Assembly: GCF_024506395.1 (NCBI RefSeq)
Contig: NZ_JANIBO010000005.1
Coordinates: forward strand, 53,980 to 117,979
DNA length: 64,000 nucleotides
Direction of reading: 5' to 3'
From: Cetobacterium sp. NK01
Lineage (GTDB): Bacteria; Fusobacteriota; Fusobacteriia; Fusobacteriales; Fusobacteriaceae
Position numbers and translations under genes: made by a program
Notes under the pieces: generated by a model
Database searches by the model: none
What the model saw: only the letters and a program-made list of their open reading frames with translations
Told to the model about the DNA's origin: nothing
In this document: piece after piece, positions 9,428 to 19,491 of the stretch
Numbering within the stretch: the first letter of the stretch is position 1
Layout of the letters: each line of letters opens with the position of its first letter

Positions 9428-11407
9428 TTAATCTGCAAATGTTCCATTTTTTAATTGATACGTTTCTAATTCTAAATATGTCCTCGTTACTTTATCTAAT
9501 TTATCTAATATTTCGTTATTTTCTAAATATTTTGAATTTTTTATATCCACTAACTTTGGTTTAACTCCATCTCCATCAATTAAAAGAACATCGTCTTTTA
9601 CAACTCCATAGAAATTATTTTGCATTATATATGCATACTCATTTTTTTTAGATGATTTAAAAAGATCTCTTCCCCAACTTGAGTTTTTATATTCTCCTCC
9701 TAGAAGTCCCATTAAAGTTGGAAGAATATCAACTTGTGAAGATGTTGATTCATCAATTTTAGCATTAAATATATTTCCAGGTGACCATAAAAGCAATGGT
9801 ACTCTAAAATTTTCCCAATTTAAATCAAAGTTAGAATCTGTTTTAAATCCATGGTCAGCTACAAATACAAATATTGTATTTGTAGCCCACTCTTTTTTCT
9901 TTACTTCTTTTATAAATTCTCCCAAAGCAATATCTGCAAAATGAAAGGCATTTAATCTATTTGTTAACTCACCAAATTCATTATTTTTAAACAGTTTATA
10001 ATTAGAATCAATATCGTATGGAGCGTGATTACTTAGGGTAAAAACCGTTGTAAAAAATGGATCTTTTAAAGAGTCTAAATAATCTACTGTTTTCTTAAAT
10101 AATTTATCATCAGGAACTCCCCACTTTATAGTTCTATCTTCTTTTGAAAAGTTTTTGATATCAATAATATTATCTACACCATTTAATTTTAAAAATCCTG
10201 ACATATTATCAAATTCTGCATCACCACCATATATAAAGGAAGTATTATATCCTCTTTCTTTTAATATCTTAGGTAATGAAAAAAATGATTTTTGTCCCGC
10301 TGTAAATTCTTTAGTCACAGATATTGCTTTAGGTGAAGGATATGAAACTATAACAGATGCTATACCTCTATTTGATCTTGTTCCTGTTGCATAAAAATTA
10401 TTAAACAAAACTCCTTCTTTTGCCAATTTATTAAAATTTGGTGTCATATCTATTTGTGCACCTTGAATACCTATATATTTTGACATAAAACTTTCCATCA
10501 ACACTATGACTACGTTATAATTTTTTTGTTCTTTTTCAGTATTTGTTACTCTCAATAAAGGATTTGTTTTTGAAATATATTTAGAGTTTTTATCATCAAT
10601 AATTTCTCTTATATTATTATTTAACTCTTCATTAGAGAAAGTTTTCTCTAATGCCCTTCCTTTTCTTTGTTCTTTTTTTAAATTATAATATGACCTCCCC
10701 AAAGAAAAAACAGGATTTATAGTAAATTGATTCATATATGAATACTCAGAATAATAACCTCTTCCCCAATCTAAAACTGCCTCTGAAAAGCCTCCTCTTG
10801 ATGAAAAAACTCCTATTGTTATTATCAAAAGTAATGTAATTATTTCTTTTAGTTTTGACAATAGATTGAATTCTAATTTTTTATTAAATTTTTCTAAATT
10901 CTTTTTTGTTAGAATTAGAAATCCAAAAGTAAAAAATAAAATAATTAACAAATTAGCTATTGGGCTATATTGAGCACTTGAAAAAGTTGTTGCTAAAATT
11001 TCATCAGTATCTCCTAAATAGTTTATAATTGATGAATTGACATTAAAGCCAAACTCTTTAAAATACTCTATGTTTGCTATATTTATAGCACATATTACTG
11101 TAAATAAACTTGCAATTGGAATAAGATATATTAACTTTGCTAATTTATTAAATTTTTTGTTCAAAATATAAAATCCTAAAAATAATATTGAAGATATTAC
11201 TGTAAAGCTCCCTATTATTGAATTATCAAAAATCCAGCCAATTTTAAATCCTTTGTAGATTATATCTCTTGGAATTTTTATCTCACTTGGAAATGTTTTC
11301 TTTAAAAAATAAACTCTACTAAATAACATCATTAAGTAGAGATAAATATACTGTTGTATAAAAAATCCAAAGATTTTAAAACAGTTATTTTGTCTTTTTC
11401 TTATCAT
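9428..11407 (-). CDS. LTA synthase-like sulfatase-family membrane phosphotransferase
   Basis: Membrane enzyme of the alkaline-phosphatase/sulfatase fold, like LtaS, MdoB and EptA, which moves phosphoglycerol or phosphoethanolamine onto envelope glycans. About five membrane segments fill residues 10-225. The extracytoplasmic catalytic domain starts at NVVIVLMESF near 298, the likely Thr nucleophile is in ATGTRSNRG near 338, and the metal motif VADHGF is near 500. The start is placed at 11407, since GAGG lies 8 bases upstream; an ATG at 11425 has no ribosome site. In a Gram-negative-type fusobacterium it probably decorates LPS or periplasmic glycans rather than making true LTA (inference). Confidence 0.8.
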   Translation of the reverse strand: MIRKRQNNCFKIFGFFIQQYIYLYLMMLFSRVYFLKKTFPSEIKIPRDIIYKGFKIGWIFDNSIIGSFTVISSILFLGFYILNKKFNKLAKLIYLIPIASLFTVICAINIANIEYFKEFGFNVNSSIINYLGDTDEILATTFSSAQYSPIANLLIILFFTFGFLILTKKNLEKFNKKLEFNLLSKLKEIITLLLIITIGVFSSRGGFSEAVLDWGRGYYSEYSYMNQFTINPVFSLGRSYYNLKKEQRKGRALEKTFSNEELNNNIREIIDDKNSKYISKTNPLLRVTNTEKEQKNYNVVIVLMESFMSKYIGIQGAQIDMTPNFNKLAKEGVLFNNFYATGTRSNRGIASVIVSYPSPKAISVTKEFTAGQKSFFSLPKILKERGYNTSFIYGGDAEFDNMSGFLKLNGVDNIIDIKNFSKEDRTIKWGVPDDKLFKKTVDYLDSLKDPFFTTVFTLSNHAPYDIDSNYKLFKNNEFGELTNRLNAFHFADIALGEFIKEVKKKEWATNTIFVFVADHGFKTDSNFDLNWENFRVPLLLWSPGNIFNAKIDESTSSQVDILPTLMGLLGGEYKNSSWGRDLFKSSKKNEYAYIMQNNFYGVVKDDVLLIDGDGVKPKLVDIKNSKYLENNEILDKLDKVTRTYLELETYQLKNGTFAD

Positions 11408-11593
11408 AAAATAAACCTCACTCATAATTAATTGAATATAAATTTTAGCATTTTTTTTATATTAATACAAGTTTTCTAGTATTTCTATTGTTTCTATAAA
11501 AAAGTATGTATCATTTATTTAAAAATCATGGTAAAATTAGAGCATTGTTTTGAAAAAAAATAGATTAATTAAATATATTAGGAGTTAAATTTT

Positions 11594-13147
11594 ATGAGTA
11601 TTTTAGATGTAAAAAATGTAAGTCATGGATTTGGTTCTAGAGTTATTTTAGAAAATGCCTCATTTAGACTTTTAAAAGGAGAACATGTTGGCCTAGTTGG
11701 AGCTAACGGAGAAGGAAAATCAACATTTTTAAATATTATAACAGGTAAACTTATGCCAGATGAAGGTCAAGTTTCTTGGTGTAATCATATTACAACTGGA
11801 TATCTTGATCAGTATAGTACTTTAGAAAAAGGAAAAACAATTAGAGATATCTTAAAATCTGCATTTGCTAACATGTTTGAATTAGAACAAGAAATTATGG
11901 ATCTTTATACTAAAATGGGAGATTGCTCTCCTGAAGAGATGGACTCTATTTTAGAAGAGGTTGGTGAAATTCAAAGTATTCTTGAAGGTGCTGATTTTTA
12001 TAACTTAGATTCTAAAATTGAAGAGTATGCTGCTGGTTTAGGTTTACTTGATATTGGATTAGAAAGAGATGTTTCTGAACTTTCTGGTGGTCAAAGAGCT
12101 AAGATACTTCTTGCTAAAGTTCTATTAGAAAACCCTATGATTTTAATTTTAGACGAACCTACAAACTTTTTGGATGAAGATCATATAACTTGGTTAAAAA
12201 ACTTCTTAAAAAACTACGAAAATGCTTTTATTTTAGTTTCACACGATATTCCATTTTTAAATGAAGTTACAAATGTTATATATCACATTGAAAATGCTGT
12301 ATTAACTAGATATACTGGTGATTATTATCAATTTAAAGAGATGTATGAATTAAAAAAGAGACAAATTGAAGCAGCTTATAAAAAACAGCAAAAAGAAATT
12401 GCCCACCTAGAAGATTTTATAGCTAGAAATAAAGCTAGAGTTGCTACAACAAACCTAGCTAAAGATAGACAAAAAAAGTTAGATCGTATGGAAATTATTG
12501 AAATCGCTAGAGAAAAACCAAAACCAATTTTTGGATTTAAAACAGCTCGTACACCTTCTAGAGAGATTATAACAGTTAAAGATTTGGTGATTGGATATAA
12601 TGAACCTTTAACAAAACCACTTAATTTTACAATAGAGCGTAATCAAAAAATTGCTATAAAAGGAGTTAATGGATTAGGAAAATCAACTCTTCTTAATACA
12701 ATTTTAAAAAGAATAAAAGCTCTGTCTGGAGAAATTGAACATGGACAGTTTTTAGAAATTGGTTATTTTAAACAAGAAGAAGAAAGCTCTACTACAACTG
12801 CTTTAGATGAATTTTGGAATGAATTCCCCGGATTAACTAATGCTGAAGTTAGAGCAGCTCTCGCTAAATGTGGTTTAACTACAGATCATATAACAAGTCA
12901 AATGCGAGTTTTATCTGGAGGAGAAAATGCTAAAGTAAGGCTTGCTAAAATTATGAACCGTGAAATTAACTTTCTAATTTTAGACGAACCTACAAACCAT
13001 TTAGATGTAGATGCAAAAGAAGAATTAAAAAGAGCTATCAAAGAATTTAATGGTACTGTTTTAATGGTAAGTCACGAACCTGAATTTTATATGGACGTTG
13101 CAACTGAAATATGGAATGTTGAAGACTGGACAACTAAAATAATCTAA
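11594..13147 (+). CDS. ABC-F family ATPase (ribosome-associated, YbiT-like)
   Basis: Soluble twin-ATPase of the ABC-F class, which binds the ribosomal E site and modulates translation or antibiotic binding; no membrane segments. The first domain has Walker A GANGEGKST near residue 36, signature LSGGQRAK near 164 and LILDEPTNFLD. A charged linker (PtIM-like, about 245-300) follows. The second domain has GVNGLGKST near 356, LSGGENAK near 438 and LILDEPTNHLD. The 517 aa fit the YbiT/YkpA branch. AGGAG precedes the ATG and a strong terminator follows, so it is a single-gene unit. Whether it is housekeeping or resistance-related cannot be told. Confidence 0.88.
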   Translation: MSILDVKNVSHGFGSRVILENASFRLLKGEHVGLVGANGEGKSTFLNIITGKLMPDEGQVSWCNHITTGYLDQYSTLEKGKTIRDILKSAFANMFELEQEIMDLYTKMGDCSPEEMDSILEEVGEIQSILEGADFYNLDSKIEEYAAGLGLLDIGLERDVSELSGGQRAKILLAKVLLENPMILILDEPTNFLDEDHITWLKNFLKNYENAFILVSHDIPFLNEVTNVIYHIENAVLTRYTGDYYQFKEMYELKKRQIEAAYKKQQKEIAHLEDFIARNKARVATTNLAKDRQKKLDRMEIIEIAREKPKPIFGFKTARTPSREIITVKDLVIGYNEPLTKPLNFTIERNQKIAIKGVNGLGKSTLLNTILKRIKALSGEIEHGQFLEIGYFKQEEESSTTTALDEFWNEFPGLTNAEVRAALAKCGLTTDHITSQMRVLSGGENAKVRLAKIMNREINFLILDEPTNHLDVDAKEELKRAIKEFNGTVLMVSHEPEFYMDVATEIWNVEDWTTKII

Positions 13148-13153
13148 AAGTAT

Positions 13154-13190
13154 TAAGCTATTAATAAAAAATTTATTAATAGCTTTTTTT
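13154..13190 (+). terminator. Terminator of ABC-F gene
   Basis: Hairpin AAGCTATTAATAAA / TTTATTAATAGCTT followed by seven T. Confidence 0.8.
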
Positions 13191-13274
13191 ATTATAAAAT
13201 TCTTGCATTTTTTCTCTAAATGATTTATAATTATTATAAAATTGAAATTATTACAATTTTATAAGGAGGATAAT

Positions 13275-13454
13275 ATGAAAATGTTATTAATAAGTTTTAT
13301 TATGATTTTATCTTTAGTGACATACTCAACAGAAAAAGAATTAGCAGTTCCTGCTAGTGGAACATTAATGAAATATACAACAAAAGATACTTTAAAAATT
13401 AAACCTGTTTCAGCTACTGGGACAATGTTTGTTTACTTTAATAATTTATATTAA
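13275..13454 (+). CDS. Small exported protein (59 aa)
   Basis: Not recognised. A strong AAGGAGGA lies 4 bases before ATG 13275; an in-frame upstream codon at 13242 lacks a ribosome site. Residues 1-18 form a typical signal peptide (MKMLLISFIMILSLVTYS), followed by a mature stretch of about 40 residues rich in Thr, Lys and Val and containing two similar pieces, AVPASGTLMKY and KPVSATGTMFVY. No lipobox Cys is present. It is monocistronic. Small exported peptides of this type are poorly characterised. Confidence 0.6.
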   Translation: MKMLLISFIMILSLVTYSTEKELAVPASGTLMKYTTKDTLKIKPVSATGTMFVYFNNLY

Positions 13455-13612
13455 TGGAAAAATACTAGTATTGAGTTTAATACTTAATTAAGATTTAGTA
13501 TAATACTTCTATTAAATCTTATTATCTAATATGGAAGACTAAATAAAGTTATAGTGAAAACGCCAATATTGTAAAACTTAAATTTATAGTATAACCTTTT
13601 ATTAAAATCAAT

Positions 13613-13644
13613 AAAAAAGAGAAGAAATAATTCTTCTCTTTTTT
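13613..13644. terminator. Bidirectional terminator
   Basis: AAAAAAGAGAAGAA / TTCTTCTCTTTTTT hairpin with a 3-nt loop, before the convergent nitroreductase gene. Confidence 0.75.
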
Positions 13645-13655
13645 ATATTTAAAAC

Positions 13656-14471
13656 TTATTTCCAAATAATATTTGCTTCTTTTCTAGGAACAGTTCTTGA
13701 ATACTTTATATCTGGATAACCTATAACCATACAAGCTACAATATTTTGATTTTTTTCAATCCCTAAAAACTCTTTAATTTTCACATTATTTTCACAGGCT
13801 CTTGTGAAAAATCCACTAAATACTGCTCCTAATCCTAAAGCATCAATCATTAATTTCATATTAGCTGAAGCTAAACCAGCATTTAAAATATGTTCTGAGG
13901 TTACAATTATCAGTACTGGAGCTTTAAAAAATAAACTATCGTCTCCTAAAGGATCCAAAATAAAGTCATTATACATCTTTATCCACATTTTAGCATATCT
14001 TTTATATAACAAATTTTCTGAATTTTCTAATACATATTTTCCTAATTCATTTAAAGTTTCTAATATTATTTTTCTAACTTCTTGAATTTCTTTTTTTACC
14101 ACTACATAATTAACATTTTGCGCATTACTAGCTGTTTGAGTAAATCTACCAGCCTCTATAATTTTTAATATTTTATCATCTTCTATATCTTTTGATTTAA
14201 AATGTCTTATAGTTCTTTCAAATTTTATAAAATTTAAAAGATTGTCTGGATTAATAGAAAATTCATCCTTTTTATATTCAATTACATCATTCATATTATA
14301 GTCATCTGTGGATACCGCTCCTACAGGACAAACAGCAATACAATGTCCACATTTAAAGCATCTAATATTTTTTATTTTTGCTTTCCCTCCAACAAAATTA
14401 ATATCTTTAACAAAACAATCTTTTACACAAAGTCCACAACCAATGCATTTATTCCCATCTACTTGAAACAC
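13656..14471 (-). CDS. Nitroreductase-family protein with N-terminal 2x[4Fe-4S] ferredoxin domain
   Basis: FMN-dependent oxidoreductase fused to a ferredoxin. Two CxxCxxCxxxC clusters occupy residues 6-53 (CIGCGLCVKDC and CFKCGHCIAVC). The nitroreductase fold follows, with the FMN-binding RTIRHFKSKDI near 86, ASNAQNVNYVVV near 114 and GLGAVFSGFF near 216. It would pass ferredoxin-like electrons to the flavin and reduce nitro- or enone-type substrates in the cytosol, as in other anaerobes. GTG at 14471 is the better start: GGAG lies 10 bases upstream, against 1 base for the GTG at 14480. No partner gene adjoins. Confidence 0.8.
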   Translation of the reverse strand: MFQVDGNKCIGCGLCVKDCFVKDINFVGGKAKIKNIRCFKCGHCIAVCPVGAVSTDDYNMNDVIEYKKDEFSINPDNLLNFIKFERTIRHFKSKDIEDDKILKIIEAGRFTQTASNAQNVNYVVVKKEIQEVRKIILETLNELGKYVLENSENLLYKRYAKMWIKMYNDFILDPLGDDSLFFKAPVLIIVTSEHILNAGLASANMKLMIDALGLGAVFSGFFTRACENNVKIKEFLGIEKNQNIVACMVIGYPDIKYSRTVPRKEANIIWK

Positions 14472-14523
14472 TTTAAACACACTCCTTTTTATAGCTAATT
14501 AATTTAAATATATTTAAATCTTT

Positions 14524-15951
14524 TTATTTTTTTAGAAAACCATGTTTTTCTAATTCACAAACACTATTTAAAATATAATCAAAATCCATTTTTATAGTTG
14601 GAACATGAAATTTTTTTATATTTATATCACTTAACGTTAAAATAAAATCTATATTATGCTCATTTCTTAAAAAATCTTTCAATTGATAGTTATCCAAAAT
14701 TTTTAAAATATTTACATAATAATTTCCTTTTATATATTTTAAAAGCATTTTGCCATATATATGATTAAAAGAATTATCTATAATAGCTATATTTTTAGGC
14801 TCTTTTCGATTAATACTGATTGTATCTATTGTATTTTTGATAAGTATTGTTAGATAAATTATATCTTCTAAATAAAATTCAGGTATAATTGATTTAATTG
14901 TATTACTTATTTCTGTGTAATAACGTTTATATTCTTTATCTAACTTATGAAGCTCTTTATGCTCTAAAAAATTTAATTCTGCTTTAAACTTTCCTATTCT
15001 TATTGCATTAGATATTTGCATTAAAAAATCTTTTTCTCTTGGTATACTTACTTTTAATTTTATTTCTAATTTTTCTAAAAATTCACATATTTCACTCTCG
15101 AGATTTTTTGTATATATTTCTGTATCAAGAGATAATAAGATTTCAATAACTAAATCTAACTCATATAATTTTAACTCTTCTAATCCATATTTTTTTAAAA
15201 AATTTGTAACAACAGTATAATTCTTATTTTCTAGTAATTTATTTGGAGTTTTATATTCTTCATAAAAACATGGAAAATTTATTTCTCTAAAAGAATGGAT
15301 TAAAATAATTGAAACTATTTTAAAAAAATCTTCTGGTGGTAGTGAAATGTTCATTTTATTAATTAAATTTAAAACTATTTTTTTTGCTAAACTCAATTCT
15401 TTTTTACTAAAAATGCTATTTATTAGATTAATAAATAAATTATGACAGCTTTCTCTTTCTATAAAATATTTAGTTAAGTAACTTGCAAATAAAATTCGAA
15501 TATTTATTTCATTTCCTATAAGAAAAATTCCTTTTGAAGGTAAGCTTTCAAGCTTTAAATTATATCTAATTAAATAATCTTTTATTCTTTCTAAATCATA
15601 ATTTAAAGTTCTTCTTGTTATATCTAATTCAATAAAGCTGTTACTTAATATAATCTTATTTGTAAAAAAAAGTTTTAATAAAATATAATCTCTTCTTTCA
15701 GTTGGAGTAAATGGAGCATGTGATAAAAGATCTTTTATTTTCAAAAGTTCTTTTTCATCAATGAAAAAAAATTCACCAACTTTAATTATTCCATTTATAT
15801 TATGATTGTGCAAAAAACTATTTATAGTATTTATATTCATTGAAATTGATCTTTTTTTTATTTTAAGAATCATTTCTAACTCTGTAAAACTATATTTTTT
15901 AAGAGTTAAAAATAAATTCAAAATATTTAATGATTTTTTATTTAAATACAT
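14524..15951 (-). CDS. PRD-containing transcriptional regulator (BglG/Mga-like)
   Basis: Regulator with two N-terminal helix-turn-helix units (about residues 5-55 and 85-140, the latter containing TRRTLNYDLERIKDYL), two PRD-like helical regions with conserved His (near 215 and 320) and a C-terminal EIIB-like alpha/beta domain from about 395 (NIAIIDNSF...). The EIIB-like domain has no Cys at the phosphorylation position, so it may not accept phosphate. Such proteins are normally phosphorylated by PTS components and activate sugar operons, but no PTS genes are in the window. It is divergent from the first RND operon across about 250 bp. Target unknown. Confidence 0.7.
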   Translation of the reverse strand: MYLNKKSLNILNLFLTLKKYSFTELEMILKIKKRSISMNINTINSFLHNHNINGIIKVGEFFFIDEKELLKIKDLLSHAPFTPTERRDYILLKLFFTNKIILSNSFIELDITRRTLNYDLERIKDYLIRYNLKLESLPSKGIFLIGNEINIRILFASYLTKYFIERESCHNLFINLINSIFSKKELSLAKKIVLNLINKMNISLPPEDFFKIVSIILIHSFREINFPCFYEEYKTPNKLLENKNYTVVTNFLKKYGLEELKLYELDLVIEILLSLDTEIYTKNLESEICEFLEKLEIKLKVSIPREKDFLMQISNAIRIGKFKAELNFLEHKELHKLDKEYKRYYTEISNTIKSIIPEFYLEDIIYLTILIKNTIDTISINRKEPKNIAIIDNSFNHIYGKMLLKYIKGNYYVNILKILDNYQLKDFLRNEHNIDFILTLSDINIKKFHVPTIKMDFDYILNSVCELEKHGFLKK

Positions 15952-16204
15952 TTTTAGAAAGTATTTTATATTTCAAGAAATTTTAATAAAAATAATAAAA
16001 TACTGTCTCCCTCACCCCTTTTTTCTTATGTTTATCCCAATAATATTGATAGATATTGACCTATAGTATATCATTTTTTTTATATAAATAGAAGATTTTT
16101 TAATTGTGCAATACTTTACTTATTTAAAAACATTTTTTTGCAAATATACAAAAATTTAAATTACATTATATAATGTTTAGTCAAATCAAACTTAGGAGGA
16201 TATT

Positions 16205-18382
16205 GTGAAAAAAGTTTTACTATTATTACTTATAATGAATATTTCTATTTTTTCTAAAATGTTAAATACCGCAGTTATTTTAGAAAATAATTCAGAAACT
16301 TCTACTTCTTACTTAAATATTTTAAAAAATGAGTTAAACAAAAATTTTACTGGAACAAATTTTCAAGTAAATATATCAAAAGTTGTCTATATCGATTCCA
16401 AAACTCAAGAAATAAATACTCAATTGAATTATCTCAACTTAGACGATAAAATTGATAGTATTTTTATACTTACAGATACATCCGTCGATAAAATAACAAA
16501 TCTTACTAAAAATAAATTCTATTCTTTTCCTTTAGGATTTGAAAAAAATTTAAAATTATTACCTAGTAATTTAAATTACATTTATAGTGATTTGTCTTTA
16601 AATAGCTATATTGAACTCTTTAAAAATATTAATGGTATAAATGAAGTGGATATATTTATTTCTAATACAAGTGAAGAAAATATTAAACGTTTATCTAAAA
16701 ATACTTATCTAGAAAACTTAAAAATAAATATTTTCAAAACTGATAAAGAAAAACTAAAGCAAAGTTTAAACCCAACATTTTTACTAGCTTTTAATAATGA
16801 GTTAGATATATATGCTTATGCTGGTATTGATATGAAGCAAGAGATTTCTAAAAGAATCAGAGCCGCTTCTTTAAATTATATGCTTTATAAAACAAAAAAT
16901 AAATTAGGATCAGTTATTAAAGTTACTATACCTAGAGAAAATTTTTTCTTTAATGGAGATGTAGCCAATAAAATTGGATTATATCCTAATCTTATATTTT
17001 TACAAAATATTTCTAAAATAAAAACTAGTGAATATATAAAAAATTCTCTTACATTAAAAGAAGCTATTCAAACAGCTCTAAAAAATAATTTTACTCTTTT
17101 AAAATCTAAGCAAGATATAGAAACTAACTTTTATAGTGTTAAAGTTTCAAATAGCTCTAGATTACCTCAATTGAGCGCTAATATACAATATAACGCCATT
17201 GATAAAAGAACCAATAGTTTTAGAATAGGAACTCCTACAAATAGTACAAATTCTTATTTAGAATTTTCTCAGGTTATTTTTAATGATCAAATCAACGCCG
17301 CTGTTGAAATTGAAAAACTTGCCCTTAATTCAAGTAGAAAACAATTTGAGCAAGAAAAATTAAACATACTTTATTATACAGCTTCTACATATGTAAATAT
17401 TTTACAATTAAAAGCTCAGTTAAATATTCAAAAAAGTAATTATAATCTTCTAAAAGAAAGTTTAGACATAGCAAAATTAAATTATAAAGTTGGTAGCGGA
17501 GGCTTGCAAGACGTTTATAGACTTGAATCTAGTGTTTCTAATTCTCTTTCTGAAATAGCTAATGTTCAAAGCGAAGTAAAAAATCAAGAAATTTATTTGA
17601 ATACTCTTCTTAACTTACCAGTAGATGATAGTTATAATTATGAGTCATTAAACGATATATCTAACTATTTTATCTTAAGCGATTCATTTAATAAAAATTT
17701 TATGTACGGCTCTGATAAATCCCAAAAAATAGAAAATTTTCTTATACAGGGAGCTATTTCGAACTCAAATTCATTGGCCTCATTAGACAATACTATAAAA
17801 GCGAAAGAAAGAGAACTCTCTTCTAATAAAAGAGAACGATTTTTACCTAAAATTTCTGCAAAAGGAAAATACTCTAAAGACAATATAATTACTCCTTGGG
17901 GAGAAAATTCTAACAATAAGTTTTCCGATGAATATTGGCAAGCTGGAGTTATTGCTACTTTACCAATTATTTCAGGAGGAGAAATCTACTATAATTCTAA
18001 AAAAATAGAGAGCGAAATTAAATCTTTAGAATATACTAAAGAAAATTCTAAAAACAATCTAGCAAAAGAAATTTTACAAGCTTATACAAATCTCTTAAGT
18101 AATTATGTTCAAAAATATTCAACTTCAACTTCTGCTAATGTAGCAAAAAAGAATTTAAATATTGTTAGAAATCTTTATTCTGAAGGAACTATTACTGTTA
18201 CAGATTTGCTTTCTGCACAAAACAATGCTCTTTCTCAAGAATTAAATAATGTTATTCAAAACTTTAACTTAATAAATTCAGCCTTAAAACTTGAAAATCT
18301 TTATGGTAAGTCATCTCTTATAATGACTCCTGATGAAAGAATGCAGCTATTAGAAAAATTAAATGAAGTACTTGAAAAATAG
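16205..18382 (+). CDS. TolC-family outer-membrane efflux protein with extra N-terminal domain
   Basis: Exported outer-membrane channel for a tripartite pump. A signal peptide covers residues 1-17. Residues 20-275 form an additional alpha/beta-looking domain that resembles periplasmic substrate-binding folds (alternating strands such as IDSIFILTDT and NPTFLLAFNN). The TolC repeat region starts near 285 (SLTLKEAIQTALKNN) and shows the two tandem coiled-coil/strand halves, the second ending LLSAQNNAL near 685. Normal TolC proteins are about 430 aa; this is 725. AGGAGG precedes the start (GTG 16205). Its stop is 10 bp before the adaptor start, so it opens the RND operon. Confidence 0.8.
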   Translation: MKKVLLLLLIMNISIFSKMLNTAVILENNSETSTSYLNILKNELNKNFTGTNFQVNISKVVYIDSKTQEINTQLNYLNLDDKIDSIFILTDTSVDKITNLTKNKFYSFPLGFEKNLKLLPSNLNYIYSDLSLNSYIELFKNINGINEVDIFISNTSEENIKRLSKNTYLENLKINIFKTDKEKLKQSLNPTFLLAFNNELDIYAYAGIDMKQEISKRIRAASLNYMLYKTKNKLGSVIKVTIPRENFFFNGDVANKIGLYPNLIFLQNISKIKTSEYIKNSLTLKEAIQTALKNNFTLLKSKQDIETNFYSVKVSNSSRLPQLSANIQYNAIDKRTNSFRIGTPTNSTNSYLEFSQVIFNDQINAAVEIEKLALNSSRKQFEQEKLNILYYTASTYVNILQLKAQLNIQKSNYNLLKESLDIAKLNYKVGSGGLQDVYRLESSVSNSLSEIANVQSEVKNQEIYLNTLLNLPVDDSYNYESLNDISNYFILSDSFNKNFMYGSDKSQKIENFLIQGAISNSNSLASLDNTIKAKERELSSNKRERFLPKISAKGKYSKDNIITPWGENSNNKFSDEYWQAGVIATLPIISGGEIYYNSKKIESEIKSLEYTKENSKNNLAKEILQAYTNLLSNYVQKYSTSTSANVAKKNLNIVRNLYSEGTITVTDLLSAQNNALSQELNNVIQNFNLINSALKLENLYGKSSLIMTPDERMQLLEKLNEVLEK

Positions 18383-18392
18383 GAGGATTAAA

Positions 18393-19490
18393 TTGAAAAA
18401 TAAATTTTTAATTATTTTACTTACATTATCAATTTTAGCGTGTGGTAAAAAAGAGAATGATAAAAAAAATCAAAGTTTAAAACCAGTAACATATGAAATA
18501 ATAGATTCTAAGGAAAACGTAGTTAAAAGAACATATTCTGGAACTATAAAATCAGAAGCATTATCAAATTTAAGCTTTAGAGTTTCTGGAACTATTAATA
18601 AAAGAATTGCTGATTTAGGAGATACTGTTAAAAAAGGAGAAATATTAGCCACATTAGATAATACAGAATACATTCTAAACTATGAAAAAGCTTTAGCTGA
18701 CTTAGCAAAAGGAGAGGCTTCTTTTGCAGAAGCTGAATCAAATTATAAAAGAGCTCAAATCCTTTATTTAGAAAATAGTATATCTAAAGCTTCTTATGAT
18801 AGTGCAATTGCTCAATATAAATCTGCCTTCTCTAACGTAAGTGCTTTAAAAGAAGGATTAAAGTTAGCAAAATTGAAACTTAGTTATACACAATTAAAAG
18901 CTCCTGAAAATGGTACTATTGGTCAAGTTAAAAGTGAAATTAATCAAATTGTCAGTTCACAGACTACTATTTTTGTTTTAAATATTGATGGAGAAAGAAG
19001 TGTAGAATTTAATGTTTCACAAAGTGTTATTGGAAGTTTAAAACAAGGACAACCTGTTGAAATTGTAATATCTTCTTTAGATAATAAAACCCTTTCAGGT
19101 ATTATAACAAATATTGGAACTCTTTCTATAGGTTACGGAAATACGTACCCAATTAAAGCTAAAATTATTGATTCTAATTCTAATGATGTAAAAGTTGGAA
19201 TGATTGCTAATATATCTTTAAATACACAAGAAAATGATAACCCAATTATTTCACTTCCATTGAGTTCTATTATTACAGGTCCTGATAATGAAAAATATGT
19301 ATATGTAGTTAAAAATATTGTTAATGATACTGGGATTACTAAAAAACAAAAAATAAAAATTTCAACTTCTCCTACCTCAACAGGAGTAATAGTTTTATCT
19401 GGACTAAGCAATGGTGATTACGTAATTACAAAAGGAAGTACTCAAGTTATAGAGAATCAAAAAGTTTCCTTAATTAAAGGAGAGATATAA
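18393..19490 (+). CDS. RND efflux periplasmic adaptor (membrane fusion lipoprotein)
   Basis: Links the inner-membrane RND pump to the TolC channel. A lipoprotein signal ends ILAC (Cys near residue 17). The barrel-sandwich/lipoyl halves are recognisable (LSFRVSGTINKRIADLGDTVKKGEIL near 60 and LKAPENGTIGQV near 170), flanking an alpha-helical hairpin at about 95-150, then a beta-barrel and a membrane-proximal domain. TTG at 18393 is the start: AGGAGG sits at 18381-18386. An in-frame ATG at 18363 would place the ribosome site inside the coding region. It ends 1 bp before the permease. Confidence 0.88.
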   Translation: MKNKFLIILLTLSILACGKKENDKKNQSLKPVTYEIIDSKENVVKRTYSGTIKSEALSNLSFRVSGTINKRIADLGDTVKKGEILATLDNTEYILNYEKALADLAKGEASFAEAESNYKRAQILYLENSISKASYDSAIAQYKSAFSNVSALKEGLKLAKLKLSYTQLKAPENGTIGQVKSEINQIVSSQTTIFVLNIDGERSVEFNVSQSVIGSLKQGQPVEIVISSLDNKTLSGIITNIGTLSIGYGNTYPIKAKIIDSNSNDVKVGMIANISLNTQENDNPIISLPLSSIITGPDNEKYVYVVKNIVNDTGITKKQKIKISTSPTSTGVIVLSGLSNGDYVITKGSTQVIENQKVSLIKGEI

Positions 19491-19491
19491 G

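Noticed and set aside
16056..16086. Another 19-bp-spacer promoter (TTGACC-19-TATATA) before RND operon 1
   Set aside because: It lies about 120 bp from the gene, boxes are poorer, no dyad sits in the spacer and no MerR gene is linked to this operon.
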